Origin: Bubalus kerabau
Lineage: Eukaryota; Chordata; Mammalia; Artiodactyla; Bovidae
DNA: 64,000 bases
NCBI RefSeq assembly: GCF_029407905.1
Contig: NC_073637.1
Location: 58,652,501 to 58,716,500, forward strand
Reading direction: 5' to 3'
Shown here: positions 9,862 to 22,151 of the stretch, in pieces
Position numbering within the stretch: the stretch's first letter is position 1
How the letters are laid out: each line of letters opens with the position of its first letter
The notes under the pieces: generated by a model
Seen by the model: only the letters and a program-made list of their open reading frames with translations
Databases searched by the model: none
Told to the model about the DNA's origin: nothing
Translations under genes and position numbers: made by a program

Positions 9862-12800
9862 AACTTACTGGATCTGAGGAATGGAAGAACAGGGTGACCA
9901 AGAATTTGTGTTGTAGTCCACAATAATATATTTACTTTGTTTTTGAGAAGAAACATGAAAACTGATGCAGGAGCTTTTTTTTTTTTTTCTTTAACTTTGA
10001 TGCCCTCACTTTGAAACCAGAGTCAGCCAAGAAGAAATGTTCCCTATATATCTAGGAAGTGTGACCAGGACACATGATAGATCAACTGATTATCTGATCA
10101 ACCCTCATGTAATAGAGACTTTATTAAGGTGTCAGTGACACAAATTGAAGAGTGTCTGCCCCCAAGAAGTTCCTACTTGATCAGGAATGAAGATGAATGA
10201 GTAGGGAGAGGGATAGACTACATGTGAATTATGTAATTGTTAAATGTTTATAATTAGGCCTAGATATGATAAAACCAGTTTTGTTCTATAATATCCCGTC
10301 TACCTTTCTCTCCTGTTTTTGTTTTCCTTTAGAAAACATCTTAACTTTAGAGTTCGAACAGGAGTGTGCAAGATAGTCTATTGAAGTCGTTGAAGAGGCA
10401 GGATGGGGGTCCGCACTTCTATCTGTACTCCATGCCTGCGGCCTAGTCATAGTTCCTGGGCTGGGGCAGCCTCCTGTACAAGCTGGGTGCTGGTGCTTGG
10501 TGACAACTTTCCCTCTGTCCCCTCCCGCTCACTGGTCTCTGCCAGTCTAAGCCACCATCGTGGCGGCTGGGCCAGTTGGGTTATGAGTGTGGTGTGGGGC
10601 ACCAATCCTTTTTTCATTCTATCACCTTTCTTAGTGCCCAAAATTGGAGACACTAGTTGCTGTCTACAAAAGATTGCCAACAACCTTGGCAGCTTAATGG
10701 ATCTCTTGGTTTAAGGTCAAGGTCACTTTTTTTCTCTTTTCCATTTACAGAGCAAGGGAAAAAAATGCAGAAACAAAAGCCTAACCAAAGGTTCAGTCTT
10801 GAGCATTCCTAGCATCAGTAAATATTTTTACATTTTCACTCATGGTTGATCTTGAATTTTTCTGTATAAAATTATGGTCTTTTATTCTCCAATTTTTGTT
10901 ATTTCTTATTCTCATCCAGGTGACACTTAATACGTGTATTCCATTTATTCTGAAAAGGTGCTTACAAACATTGAAGATTTGGATTGACAGTCTACTCTCT
11001 ATTTTTCAAAATGCATGGTGTTTTTAATAATCAGTAATTAACATGACAATTTATTTTTTCAACTTGGTAGCATAATAAGGCCCTTCAGTTACACCACAAG
11101 AAAGGAAAGCTTATAATGGACCCCATCTGCTGACTCTTACAACTTCCTGAGTCACGTTTTCTGCACCATGTAATGGTGATCCATTAGTGATGCAAGGTCT
11201 TTCGGATCTTTTAAGTACCCTCTTTACAGCCATCATTTGAAGAAAGATTAATCTGGTGGTAGGTTTAATCCTATAATACCATGATTTTTTAAGAAGCTAG
11301 TTCAAGTTATACTTGTTCCAGTTTGAAAATATACCTTAGATGCATATCCTGTGAGACACAAGAATAATTTAACAATGGAATTGGTCGTGTCTGAAAGAAC
11401 TCAATAAATGGGAAACACTAAGTCTCTCTGAGAGCATTAAGAGTCATCTTGAGCCTCAAAAGTACTAACACAGGTGTATAATCATCAGTGGCGAAATGCT
11501 TGCCAGTTCTTTAGGGACCTCATGCAAGGATTTCAATGGAAGATACAGTTGGTGAAATATATCCCATTGTCACACTGTTCTCTTTGGAAGAAAGGAAACT
11601 GAATACCTGACAGAAATGTGGAAAGAGAATCATTTCACAATAAGCAATGGCTCTCCTTATTACATTTTTAAGAACACAACTGATCTTCCTCTGAGTTCTT
11701 TTTGACTTGCCTCCACTGGTTGAATTTGCAACCCCTCCTCTGGATTCCCACAGGAGCTCATGCAGACCTCTATCATAGCACTTAGTGCAATGCGCTAGTT
11801 TTATTTTCATATGTATCCTAAATGAGTGGGTACATTTAAGCCAGCAGGGGAGTGACTAAAGGATTGTGGGTTTCACCCCCTATCAATTTGTCCAGTTATT
11901 TCTGGGTATCATTGGTCATCACCGTATAGCATCCTATATTAGGGCTTTCTTCTCTTAGACAGGATTAGTCAATGTCTGTGGTTTATGAAGTCATTTGAAG
12001 GAGCCTCACCACGGTCACTGCTTAGGGCAGTGCAGGTACCAGGCAAGACCAAAGACTTGCTTCTGAAACATCTCAAGTTGCCAACCTGTAGAGTTCTGGA
12101 GCCATGCTGGTTTCCATGCATAGCCAGAGAGACTGGCACTCTCCCAAACCCTAAGTTACACTTCGATCGTGTAAATGAATACTGTTTCTCCACAGTCTTC
12201 TCTGCCAGCCCATCTGGCTAGGATTTCTCTCTCCTACTTCAGGAACTAAAATCCAGTCCAAGGGGCTGGCCAGCATCACAAGCTTAGCTGTCTTGTCTTT
12301 TTGCCTGTCCTAGGACCCTTCCTTGCAAAATTCTTCCCTTTCATCCCTGATGCCAAACAAAACCAATACAGAGTTGAGAAAGTGCTTTCTTAGCTTAGCA
12401 CTGAACTCCAGCTTGGAGAGTTTAGATAACTTTGTTAAATGCACATTTGTGTTCCTCACTGGACTTTGAATTCTGCAAGGGCCAGGACTATCTATTCATG
12501 GCACTTCACACAAAGTTAAAGAAGTCAAAGTTAATTGGAGGAAGAATTATTGCAGTGTCTTGGTCAGACTTAATAGCTTTCACAACTTATTCTAAGCTGG
12601 AATAACTCTCATCAGTACCCTTTGCTTCTCATCCACTAAAGAATACTAAATATGTAAATATTCTTGTTGCTCAAGTTCTATTCCAAGATTCCCTTTTAGT
12701 GGAAAAAATGTTTAGTGTATCTTTTATTTCTCTTGAGTCATCATCGTTCTTGGGAACACAGTGATAAATGTTTTAGATGCTTTGCAGTGTAAGAGTTTTG

Positions 12801-12960
12801 TGGTCAGTAATGCTTCCTGAGCCCCATAATTTGTAGCAAATTAAAAATGATGATTCTTATGGTCTGTTTTACCCTCTTTTAGATGTGGACTCTCTGAGTA
12901 TAGCATGTTTGAGCTGTTAATGTTGTATGTGCATAGAGATTTTCTTTTAAAAATATTACT
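9862..12960. other. Unassigned DNA, no gene seen
   Basis: Three kilobases with no young repeat. The longest frames are 103 codons at 10403-10714 (+) and 96 codons at 11520-11810 (-). Neither shows a conserved motif, signal peptide or codon pattern that I trust. Poly-T run at about 9976-9989. Confidence 0.45.
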
Positions 12961-12989
12961 TTAAATATTACCATGGCATTTAAATTGGT

Positions 12990-13215
12990 AACAGCCAAAA
13001 ATATGCTAGGCACTACCAGTAAATAACATCTGGTCTGTAATCCTCACATCATTTCTTAGAAGAGGATTGGCTAACTTTATCTGTACACAGCCAAAGAGTA
13101 AATATTTTAGGCTTTATGGCTCATAAGTTTCTATAACAACTCCTTAATTGGGGAGAAAATGGGACTCTGATGATGAGATTTACCCAAGACCACCTTGCTA
13201 AGAAGTACCAATCCT
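12990..13215 (+). repeat. Old MIR-like sequence with a DNA-transposon-like insert
   Basis: About 13064-13140 contains 'gagtaaatattttaggcttt', a word typical of old hAT-type fragments in mammals. The flanks ('ccaaaaatatgctaggcac' and 'gatttacccaagaccac') read like the two halves of a MIR. Both calls are from word resemblance only. Confidence 0.35.
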
Positions 13216-13224
13216 GTTGATTGT

Positions 13225-13700
13225 TTTAATTGAAGGATAGTTGCTGTACAATATTATAGAATTTACTAGTACACAATATAGTGGTTCACAATTTTTTAAA
13301 GGTCATATTCCATTTATAGTTATTTTAAATATTGACCATATTCCTCATGTTTTTACAATGTATCCTTATAGCTCATTGTATATCTAATAGTTTGAAACTT
13401 TTTAATTTAATTTTATTTTATTTTAAAACCTGAAACACTGTATTAGTTTTCGTTTTGAAGTTTGAAACTTTTAATCCTCTTTCCCTAAATTGATCCTTCC
13501 CTACTTCCCTCTTGAAACTAGTAACTACTAATTTGTTCTCCATATACATGAGTCTGCTTTTCTGTCGTTGTTGTGTTCACTAGTCTGTTGTACTTTTTAG
13601 ATCCCACGTATAATGATATACAGTATTTGTCTTTCTCTATTTCACTTAGCATAAATTGACTTCACTCTGTCGGTAGTGAAGAACTTCAATAATGAGAGGT
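13225..13700 (-). mobile_element. Old L1 3' UTR fragment
   Basis: In reverse orientation it has words common to old mammalian L1 3' ends: 'tagtacacaatatagtg', 'aaactagtaactactaat', 'gtatttgtctttctc' and 'tttcacttagcata'. It is interrupted by a 56-base younger L1 tail at 13403-13458. No coding part remains. Confidence 0.7.
13403..13458 (-). mobile_element. 56-base L1 3' tail insertion
   Basis: Only the last bases of an L1-BT-like 3' end are present, as T/A-rich tail plus 'acactgtattagttttcg' on the + strand. AGTTTGAAACTTTT occurs at both 13389-13402 and 13459-13472, a perfect 14-base target duplication. This is a severely 5'-truncated insertion into an older L1. Confidence 0.8.
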
Positions 13701-14663
13701 TATTATCTACCCATTTGGTTAGGAATGTCCACTACATGCAAGGCACTGTCCAGTATGCTATGGAGACGATACAGGCCCAGTTACAGGAACCTACAATTTA
13801 GAGGAGGTGGAAGTTGATGAATAACATTGCTTTTACCTGCCTAAGTTGTGAATGATAACAAGAGAGACTGGGATTTTCAGTAGACAAATTAAGTATCATT
13901 TTGTTAATGGTAAAGCTTACTGGAGAGCATGGCTTTGATGTTCAGCAAAAATGAACTTCCCAATCCCATACCTTGGATTTGAATGAGTCCATCTGGCTAG
14001 ACGCAGGCAGCGTACGCAACCACAGGACTCCACAAAGAGGCCACTGCTGGAACACTTTGGCAACGCAAGACAATTCCAAAGAGGAAAGATGGACAAGGGT
14101 GCATGGTTTCTTGTCCCAAATTCCCCATCCAGAGGACTTCCTCTTCATTTCTTGGTAAAGAATTAGTGAAAAGGTGGAGAACTTGCACAGTATTCTATAT
14201 AAAGATATTCTGCCCCCTACCCTGTGAAAAAGGGAACACCAGATGTAGGGAGTAAGCAACTCAACTCTTCCTCCCCCAACAGAGTACAAGCTCCACAAGG
14301 GTCTCAACAGTTGAGATACTTTGAAATTTATAGTGAAGAGAAATTACCTCCAGGATAGGAGAGAAGGAAACGTTTGACCAAGAAGGTGGCATTTAGACAA
14401 GTATGTGAATAATTTTCACTTGATATGTGGAAATGCCAGGGAAGGATGAGCCAGAGAAAGGGAATATAAGAAGCAGGGGGGCACGTGGGATATCTGGAGG
14501 GCAGTTGCTAGGTCACAGAGCTAGCATCACCTAACACCTTGATTTGTCTGAGACACCTTGAAGTCTAGAATCCCAGGAAACCCCTCAGTTCTATACAAAC
14601 GGGATGGCTGTTCTCTTGAGTGTCTGGCTAGGCACTTAAGTTTGTCGGATGGTACGATATATA
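13701..14663. other. Unassigned DNA, no gene seen
   Basis: A 121-codon - strand frame at 13942-14307 has no recognisable family. About 13725-13805 reads like an old repeat ('atgcaaggcactgtccag'), unnamed. Confidence 0.4.
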
Positions 14664-14784
14664 GGAAATGGCAGCCGTATTCTTGCCTAGAGAATCCCAC
14701 AGACGGGAGCCGGGTGGGCTACAGTCCATAGGGTTGCAAAGAGTCAGACACGACTGAAGCGACTTACCACACACACATGCACAG
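14664..14784 (+). mobile_element. Truncated Bov-A SINE tail
   Basis: Tail half only, from 'ggaaatggcagccg' through 'gtcagacacgactgaagcg', followed by a short ACAC tail. The tRNA-like head is absent. Confidence 0.8.
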
Positions 14785-15134
14785 TATATTGAATGGCTAT
14801 GTGTTTGGCAGGTCGTACAGTTGCTTCCTTAAGGGACTCGCTAGGCTGAAAATGAAAGGCTATCAGTAGATGTTAAGAACCAATGAAGAATTTTTGAAGG
14901 ATATGGGGGTTACATTGAATCTTAGAGTATGGCAAATATGTAGAAAGGAGTTTGCAAACTATTGAATATAAACTAGATGAGAATATTTTAGAGAGTAAAC
15001 TGAAACATCAAGAAGGATTCTGTTTTTGAGAAGGATGAAATTCTAAGAGCTGTATGATCCATTTGTATTGTTCGTGTTCAGAGCTACTTAGAATTCACTT
15101 CCCAAAACTACATCCATCCTGATCTGTCCGTTCT

Positions 15135-15290
15135 AATGGATAGAGGTTTATGTGATGTCATGGTGGTGTTAGCTAACTCAGTGGTGGTAATTACACTGCA
15201 GTATATAAATGTAGAAAATCAATGCATTGGACACCTTAACTTGCACAATGTTTTATGTCAGTTACATCACAATTAAAAAATCGAATGAAT
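15135..15290 (+). mobile_element. Old L1-type 3' end
   Basis: Words 'gtggtgttagctaactcag', 'acaccttaacttgcacaatg' and 'cagttacatcacaatt' match the general form of old L1 3' UTR ends. A near-perfect 17-base tandem (unit 'aatgaattgttgtatat') follows at about 15302-15340. Confidence 0.5.
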
Positions 15291-15340
15291 TGTGACTAGG
15301 AATGAATTGTTGTATATAATGAATTGTTGTATATAATGGA

Positions 15341-16129
15341 TTGTTTGTTATTGTTGTTTTTAAATGCAAGCTCTCTACTGTTGTATTTTCCTGGATAAAA
15401 ATGCATTGAAGGATGCATTTCTAGTAAATTCCTTGAAATTATTATTCAAGAATAGCTTTATTATCATGACTGTATTGAATGTTCTGCTGGCATGTGGTAG
15501 TCCTACCAGATTGACCAGACTGATGATTCATTTGGCAAAGACAGCGGGGTAACACGTGTATGGTCATTTGTTGTCCCAGAACTGGATGAGCCAGATGTAG
15601 ATGTTATCTGCTTAAGCATCTAGAAAGTGTCTCTCATTCAATAACTATTTGTTAATCAGGTACATAACTCCCGCCACTGAAAAATCTAAGACGAAACTGC
15701 AATGTTAGAGTATTCTAGTCTTTTCAAGTAATAAGCTTTATTATCTAAGAAATATCAGAGATGGTTTTTATGAGTTACTCAAGAACTCCAGGAAATATAG
15801 ACGTGAAATAGAGATCTGGTTCCTTGGAAAACTGGAAGTAGTTTCATAAAACTTCTTTGTATTAATTGCTATAGTTTTTTAATAGGTAATTATTATGTTA
15901 ATTATTTTGAAATGAATTGGTAATTGCTATTTCTGCCTAACTTTGAATCTTTATATTGTTTAACTTATTTTAAATAATTTCAGTTATAGAAAAGATTAAA
16001 AATTGTACAAAGAAATCTTATATACCTTTACCCAGCTTCCTTAAGTGTGATCTTACCACACTTTATAATTGCTATATCATATTATCTATTTTTTCTGAAA
16101 CTGAGTAAACTAGAGACATGAAGCTCCTT
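15341..16129. other. Unassigned AT-rich DNA, no gene seen
   Basis: Only a 62-codon frame near 15364-15552 (+), without family features. No young repeat before the L1 target site. Confidence 0.45.
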
Positions 16130-16138
16130 AAAAGACAT
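16130..16138. repeat. Target duplication of truncated L1, left copy
   Basis: AAAAGACAT is repeated at 17756-17764 after the A-rich tail of the L1. A-rich at its 5' side, as expected for L1 endonuclease targets. Confidence 0.75.
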
Positions 16139-17755
16139 CCAAAAAACCTCGAATAGCCAAAGCAATCTTGAGAAAGAAGAATGGAACTGGAGGAATCAAC
16201 CTGCCTGACTTCAGGCTCTACTACAAAGCCACAGTCATCAAGACAGTATGGTACTGGCACAAAGACAGAAATATAGATCAATGGAACAAAATAGAAAGCC
16301 CAGAGATAAATCCACGCACCTATGGACACCTTATCACACAAAGGAGGCAAGAATATACAATGGATTAAAGACAATCTCTTTAACAAGTGGTGCTGGGAAA
16401 ACTGGTCAACCACTTGTAAAAGAATGAAACTAGAACACTTTCTAACACCATACACAAAAATAAACTCAAAATGGATTAAAGATCTAAACATAAGACCAGA
16501 AACTATAAAACTCCTAGAGGAGAACATAGGCAAAACTCTCCGACATCACAGCAGGATCCTCTATGACCCACCTCCCAGAATATTGGAAATAAAAGCAAAA
16601 ATAAACAAATGGGACCTAATTAACCGTAAAAGCTTCTGCACAACAAAGGAAACTATAAGCAAGGTGAAAAGACAGCCTTCAGAATGGGAGAAGATAATAG
16701 CAAATGAAGCAACTGACAAACAACTAATCTCAAAAATATACAAACAACTCCTACAGCTCAATTCCAGAAAAATAAATGACCCAATCAAAAAATGGGCCAA
16801 AGAACTAAATAGACATTTCTCCAAAGAAGACATACATATGGCTAACAAACACATGAAAAGATGCTCAACATCACTCATTATCAGAGAAATGCAAATCAAA
16901 ACCACTATGAGGTACCATTTCATGCCAGTCAGAATGGCTGCGATCCAAAAGTCTACAAGCAATAAATGCTGGAGAGGGTGTGGAGAAAAGGGAACCCCCT
17001 TACACTGTTGGTGGGAATGCAAACTAGTACAGCCACTATGGAGAACAGTGTGGAGATTCCTTAAAAAACTGGAAATAGAACTGCCTTATGACCCAGCAAT
17101 CCCACTGCTGGGTATACACACCGAGGAAACCAGTATTGAAAGAGACACGTGTACCCCAATGTTCATCGCAGCACTGCTTATAATAGCCAGGACATGGAAG
17201 CAACCTAGATGTCCATCAGCAGATGAATGGATAAGAAAGCTATGGTACATATACACAATGGAGTATTACTCAGCCATTAAAAAGAATCCATTTGAATCAG
17301 TTCTAATGAGGTGGATGAAACTGGAGCCTATTATACAGAGTGAAGTAAGCCAGAAAGAAAAACACCAATACAGTGTACTAACGCATATATATGGAATTTA
17401 GAAAGATGGTAGCAATAACCCTGTGTACGAGACAGCAAAAGAGACACTGATGTATAGAACAGTCTTTTGGACTCTGTGGGAGAGGGAGAGGGTGGGAAGA
17501 TTTGGGAGAATGGCATTGAAACATGTATAATATCATATATGAAATGAGTCACCAGTCCAGGTTCGAGGGATGATACTGGATGCTTGGGGCTGGTGCACTG
17601 GGACAACCCAGAGGGATGGTACGAGGAGGGAGGAGGGTTCAGGATGGGGAATATGTGTATACCTGTGGCAGATTCATGTTGATATATGGCAAAACCAATA
17701 CAATATTGTAAAATTATAAAATAAATTGCATAAAAAAATAAAAAAACAGGGGGAA
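16139..17755 (+). mobile_element. 5'-truncated L1 (L1-BT type)
   Basis: About 1.6 kb from the last third of ORF2, the 3' UTR and an A-rich tail ('caataaattg' region, then interrupted A-runs). It is bounded by the 9-base duplication AAAAGACAT. The sequence is very close to the matching part of the full-length - strand L1 at 39.2-47.6 kb, so it belongs to a related young subfamily. It lacks a promoter and cannot move by itself. Confidence 0.9.
16147..17401 (+). pseudogene. L1 ORF2 C-terminal fragment, frameshifted
   Basis: Encodes the part of L1 ORF2p downstream of the reverse transcriptase core: 'KKNGTGGINLPDF', 'WYWHKDRNIDQWNKIE', then the cysteine/histidine region 'KCWRGCGEKGTPLHCWWECK' and the C-terminus 'EYYSAIKKN' to 'THIYGI' with a TAG stop at 17399-17401. 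The Cys/His spacing is C-x3-C-x7-H-x4-C and is intact. Compared with the full-length copy in this window there is a frame change near 16335-16340, where 2 bases are missing, and an in-frame loss of six bases near 16545. Reading resumes in one frame of about 359 codons from 16322. No start region, endonuclease or reverse transcriptase catalytic motifs remain, so it is a dead fragment. Confidence 0.9.
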
Positions 17756-17764
17756 AAAAGACAT

Positions 17765-18331
17765 AATTTCATTCTTAAAAATGAAAACCCAATTTATAAC
17801 AACAGTGCACTTATTAAAATAAAATAGCACTGGAATACACTGTTACCTAGTTTATAGGGCTTATTCAAACTTTCCCAATTGTCCCACTATTGTGTTATGT
17901 AGTAAAAGAAGAGAAGTCTGTTTCAGATCCAATCTGGGATCACACATTACTTTATGTTTATTTGCTTTTTAATCTGGACCAACTCTTCAGCCTTTCACAA
18001 CATGACCTTGACAATTTTGAAAAGTATTGGTTGGTTATTCTATATAAAATTCCTAGTATTGATAGTCTGATGTGGTCTCATGAATACATTGAAGTTCTAT
18101 GTTTTTGCCAGGGCTATGACAGAAATGATGTATTTTTATTTTTCAGTGCATCATATCAAGAAGCACTGGGTACTGATTTGTCCCATTTTTGGTGATACTA
18201 GTTTTGATCACTAAGGTGTCTTGTCTGTAAAGTTACAATATCTCTCTCTGAAATAAGTGTTTTGTTGGAAATGCTTTGATGCTATAAAATCTTTTACTCA
18301 TCAATTATGTACTTGATATCATTAACTAGTG
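17765..18331. other. Unassigned DNA, no gene seen
   Basis: A 101-codon frame at 17890-18195 (+) shows no family motif. It resembles decayed old L1 3' sequence in places, but not enough to call. Confidence 0.4.
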
Positions 18332-19007
18332 CCTAAAAAAACGAAGATCATGGCATCCGGTCCCATCACTTCATGGGAAATAGATGGGGAAACAGTGGAA
18401 ACAGTGTCAGACTTTATTTTTCTGGGCTCCAAAATCACTGCAGATGGTGACTGCAGCTATGAAATTAAAAGACACTTACTCCTTGGAAGGAACGTTATGA
18501 CCAACCTAGATAGCATATTCTAAAGCAGAGACATTACTTTGCCAACAAACGTCCGTCTAGTCAAGGCTATGGTTTTTCCTGTGGTCATGTACGGATGTGA
18601 GAGTTGGACTGTGTAGAAGGCTGAGCACCGAAGAATTGATGCTTTTGAACTGTGGTGTTGGAGAAGACTCTTGAGAGTCCCTTGGACTGCAAGGAGATCC
18701 AACCAGTCCATTCTGAAGGAGATCAGCCCTGGGATGTCTTTGGAAGGAATGATGCTAAAGCTGAAACTCCAGTATTTTGGCCACCTCATGCGAAGAGTTG
18801 ACTCATTGGAAAAGACTCTGATGCTGGGAGGGATTGGGGGCAGGAGGAGAAGGGGACGACAGAGGATGAGATGGCTGGATGGCATCACTGACTCGATGGA
18901 TGTGAGTCTGAGTGAACTCCGGGAGTTGGTGATGGACAGGAGGCCTGGTGTGCTGTGATTCATGGGGTCGCAAAGAGTCGGACATGACTGAGCGACTGAT
19001 CTGATCT
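18332..19007 (+). mobile_element. 5'-truncated BovB LINE
   Basis: Holds the C-terminal part of the BovB (RTE-type) polyprotein and its short 3' end. Readable pieces are 'KIMASGPITSWEIDGETVE', 'WTARRSNQSILKEISPG', 'LKLQYFGHLMRRVDSLEKT' and 'RRRRGRQRMRWLDGITDSMD'. It ends at the usual 'gacatgactgagcgactga'. The frame is broken: TAA at 18521 and TAG in the 'SWTV' region at about 18614. No poly-A, as expected for BovB. Target duplication not resolved. Confidence 0.9.
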
Positions 19008-19374
19008 AAAATGATTATTACTATGGTGATTTCCAAGTAGGGGAAATCTCCTAATTCCTTACGTATTTTATTTTAGTTAGAATTCTACAAAGAAGAGCTT
19101 CTCTTCTCCCTCATTCATTCATTGATTCTTAGCCGTGTAGATTCATGGTTTGTTGTTTTCTTCTATGTATTATAATCTATTAATTACAATTCTATTGCTC
19201 AAATTGTCCTAGATTGGGCCACTGGGAGATCTTTTAATCTTCTGTATTTCTGACATGTTTCCAACATTCCTTGAAGACTTCTCTGCTTTCTGGCACAAGG
19301 TGTCTCAGGCTGATTTTGTACTCTGCCTGACCTCACCTTTGAATCAGCCATTTCTCCAGGAGGCTACAGCTTCT
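19008..19374. other. Unassigned DNA, no gene seen
   Basis: No repeat or coding signal recognised between the BovB 3' end and the composite SINE. Confidence 0.45.
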
Positions 19375-19387
19375 TTTAGTTGAGAAT

Positions 19388-19718
19388 GTGCTGTGTGCTT
19401 AGTCACTCAGTTGCATCTGACTCTTTGTGACTCCATGCACTGTAGCCTGCCAGGCTCCTCTCTCCATGGGGATTCTCCAAGCAAGAATACTAGAGTGGGT
19501 TGCTATGCCCTCCTCCAGGGGATCTTCCCAACCGAGGGATCGAACCCAAGTCTCCTGCATTGCAGGCAGATTCTTTACCATCTGAGTCACCAGGGAATCC
19601 CAATAATACTGGAGTAGGTAGCCTATCCCTTCTCCAGGGGAACTTCCCAGCCCAGGAATTGAACCGGAGTCTCCTGCATTACAGGCGGATTCTTTACCAG
19701 CTGAGTTACCCGGGGAAG
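19388..19718 (-). mobile_element. Composite Bov-tA SINE (one unit plus a partial second)
   Basis: Reverse strand. A complete unit runs to about 19601 ('ctgagtcaccagggaatccc'). A second, incomplete unit follows from 'aatactggagtaggtagcc' to 'ctgagttacccggggaag'. One target duplication brackets the whole: TTTAgTTGAGAAT at 19375-19387 and TTTAaTTGAGAAT at 19719-19731. A single bracket implies that the pair inserted as one unit, or that an internal duplication occurred later. Confidence 0.85.
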
Positions 19719-19731
19719 TTTAATTGAGAAT

Positions 19732-20449
19732 AGAATTTGGAAAACAGAATCTGGACACTTGGTATGTTCATTGCTATTGGGAATGGCATTAACCCTAGAA
19801 TTTCTCAGTAAACAAAGCTATAAAACATGTGCATGTATTTTTGTGTCTGTGTGTATACCTGTTTATACATATATAATCTATCTCTATGAACATATTAAAA
19901 ATGACCTCGTGATGCAGTAGCCTCTAGTTCCAACCCAACGTTACAGGGTTCATTTTAGTGTGAACTTTTTCCATATTTCGAACTCATTTCTAGCAATGAA
20001 AAACCTCTCATCTGCAATATATTTACTCATCTGTTCAATTTGAGAATCTGCATAGAAGGCTTTTAGAGATGCTAACCTGTACGGCTGTGAAACACAACCT
20101 GCTCAGAGTCAGTGTTTGTTTACAGTTTTCTTTGTCTTTTGCTTAACAATATAGAGTCAAAATATTATGTTCAAAAGTTACTTAGGTTAGATCTCTCATT
20201 TCAGTGTGGTTCTGTTCATCTGAAATTCAGTTAGATTGGGCTTTTTTGGTGGGAGGAGTCCCTCTTCCCCCTCCATACTGTTGGCATTTATTTTTTGAGT
20301 ATGTCAAATATTAACATGATTATTAAATTCAGAACAGTATAAAAGAGGTGTCTGCCTTTCTCATACCCTACCCCTTCTAACCTACTTACATTCCCCTATC
20401 TTTTTAACTCCATTTCACCTGTCTAATGCAGTGACCTGGTCCTCTAGCT
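19732..20449. other. Unassigned AT-rich DNA, no gene seen
   Basis: No young repeat or protein motif. Short alternating purine/pyrimidine runs near 19830-19875. Confidence 0.45.
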
Positions 20450-20860
20450 TCTAGTTTATCTTATGTGTATGTTGCACAAGTGAGTGGACATTTAAAAATT
20501 TTCTTATTTAGTTCCTTTCCCCTGAAATAAAAGGTAACATGCATTAGTTACCCTGTTGCACTTTGATTTCTTTCTTCTTCTTCTTTTTTTTTTTTACTTA
20601 ACAGTACATTCTGGAAATCATTCCATTTAAGTTTAGAGTTCTTCCTCCCTCTTTTTATGGATGTGCTCTATCCTGTCCTGTGGCTGTGTCCTCATTTATC
20701 CACTTACTCTTCTGTGTGTAGACAATTAGGTTGTTTCCAGTATTTTGCAGGGAAGAACAATGCTACAGAGAATAACCTTGTGCAAATATATTTTCAGATT
20801 GATATAATTTTTATTTCATTGAAGCAATTTAATCCAAGTATTGCCTAAGTTTTCTGTAAT
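20450..20860 (-). mobile_element. Old L1 3' region fragment
   Basis: Reverse orientation. Words shared with old L1 3' parts: 'cattctggaaatcattcca', 'aattaggttgtttccag', 'aacaatgctacag' and 'aataaccttgtgcaaat'. Highly diverged, no open frame of L1. Confidence 0.6.
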
Positions 20861-22114
20861 GAAGAGAATTTTGGAGTTACGTATTTGTTTTTTTTCCCCT
20901 TTGGAAGCATCTTCAGTATATAAAATTGTTAAATTCTCCTACTTTTAAACACAGAAACACACCATATTGGGACTACTCACCATGAAATTTCAGTAATTTA
21001 ATTCATGTTTAATGTGTGGTCAAAAGAGCCCTTATGCTTCCTGGCTTTTTATTATCTTAGGTAATCTGAGTAGCTTCTAACGAGAGGTTCTAAAAGAATT
21101 TGGGGAGCTGGTTTTATAGCTGTAATTGAGACACAGCTCTGCATAACTCCTTCCATCCACCACTTCCTCCTCCTTGTACAGGATGCAGGCCTTAAAGACC
21201 ACAAGCAGGGCCATGTGCTTTTCCGAATTAATAGTTGTTCTTTTATTATCAGTAGTCTCCCAAAGAGTGTACTTTCTAAACACTTGGTTATCTAATATCT
21301 CTTATCTGTGACCATAATACAATGTCTCAAGTAGAACTCTCTACATTGTGGATTTACAAGTAAAGATGTTTTTAGGGCTGCTCTGTAGCACTTTTTACTG
21401 TTACCATTTTCCTGTTCAACTGTCACCCTGTAAGAGGAAGCCAGTCTTAATTTTATTTGTGCATCCTTTCTCTTAAGGGTTCACATTCGGCTGATTTCTT
21501 AACGTCTAATCTAAAATCAAAGCATAGCATTTTAGCTCAGATGCCATGTGTTGCGTTTTATGTGATCCTCACGCACTTGAACTCGGGTTTCCTTGACAAA
21601 GACGCTGTTGTTTCTGAGTTGATTGACTTTAACCAGAAGCTGGTGCTTCCTAAGCTTCGTGTTTGAATGGGCTCTAGAGCTAATGTGGTGTACTCCTCAG
21701 GGATGTTCAAATCCTATGAAGTTTTCCTTAATTCTGAATTTGTCATATTTGATTAAGATGATGTAATTTTATTTGTTTGCAGTAACCACAAAGAAGAATT
21801 GTTCTCACTATTTCTGAAGAGTAAATTAATAAATAGCAATGTGAACACAAAGAGTTTAACTCGAAAATTTGGTCATTGAGTCATTTCATTATAAGGAAGC
21901 AATCAATCTATCTCCTTAATTTCCTCTCTTCCTCTTTCTCTCCTTTCATCCTCATTTAGTTACACTTGTATACAGATACATCTTTATTATTAAAGAAAAA
22001 AGAAAATGAAGAAAACAAAGTAAAAAGCTTGTCTCCAGTGTTGTTACCCTTCTGTACATGCAACTATTATTTTATGTCAATTTCTTATATTTTCTATACA
22101 TTTGTACCCTCACA
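20861..22114. other. Unassigned DNA, no gene seen
   Basis: Frames of 68-69 codons at 21077-21283 (-) and 21457-21666 (+) carry no family motif. No repeats recognised. Confidence 0.45.
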
Positions 22115-22151
22115 ATATAAACTCTTAAAGTTGGCAAGCTTGAGGATGAAG

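Noticed and set aside
10403..10714. 103-codon + strand frame as a possible small gene
   Set aside because: No family resemblance, no conserved motif and a competing antisense frame. Length is within chance expectation for GC-richer sequence.
13942..14307. 121-codon - strand frame
   Set aside because: No known motif, and overlapping frames of similar quality occur on both strands. Would need a protein search to revive.
16072..16533. 153-codon - strand frame
   Set aside because: Antisense of the truncated L1 ORF2 fragment and its flank; matched by the antisense frame at 40399-40671.
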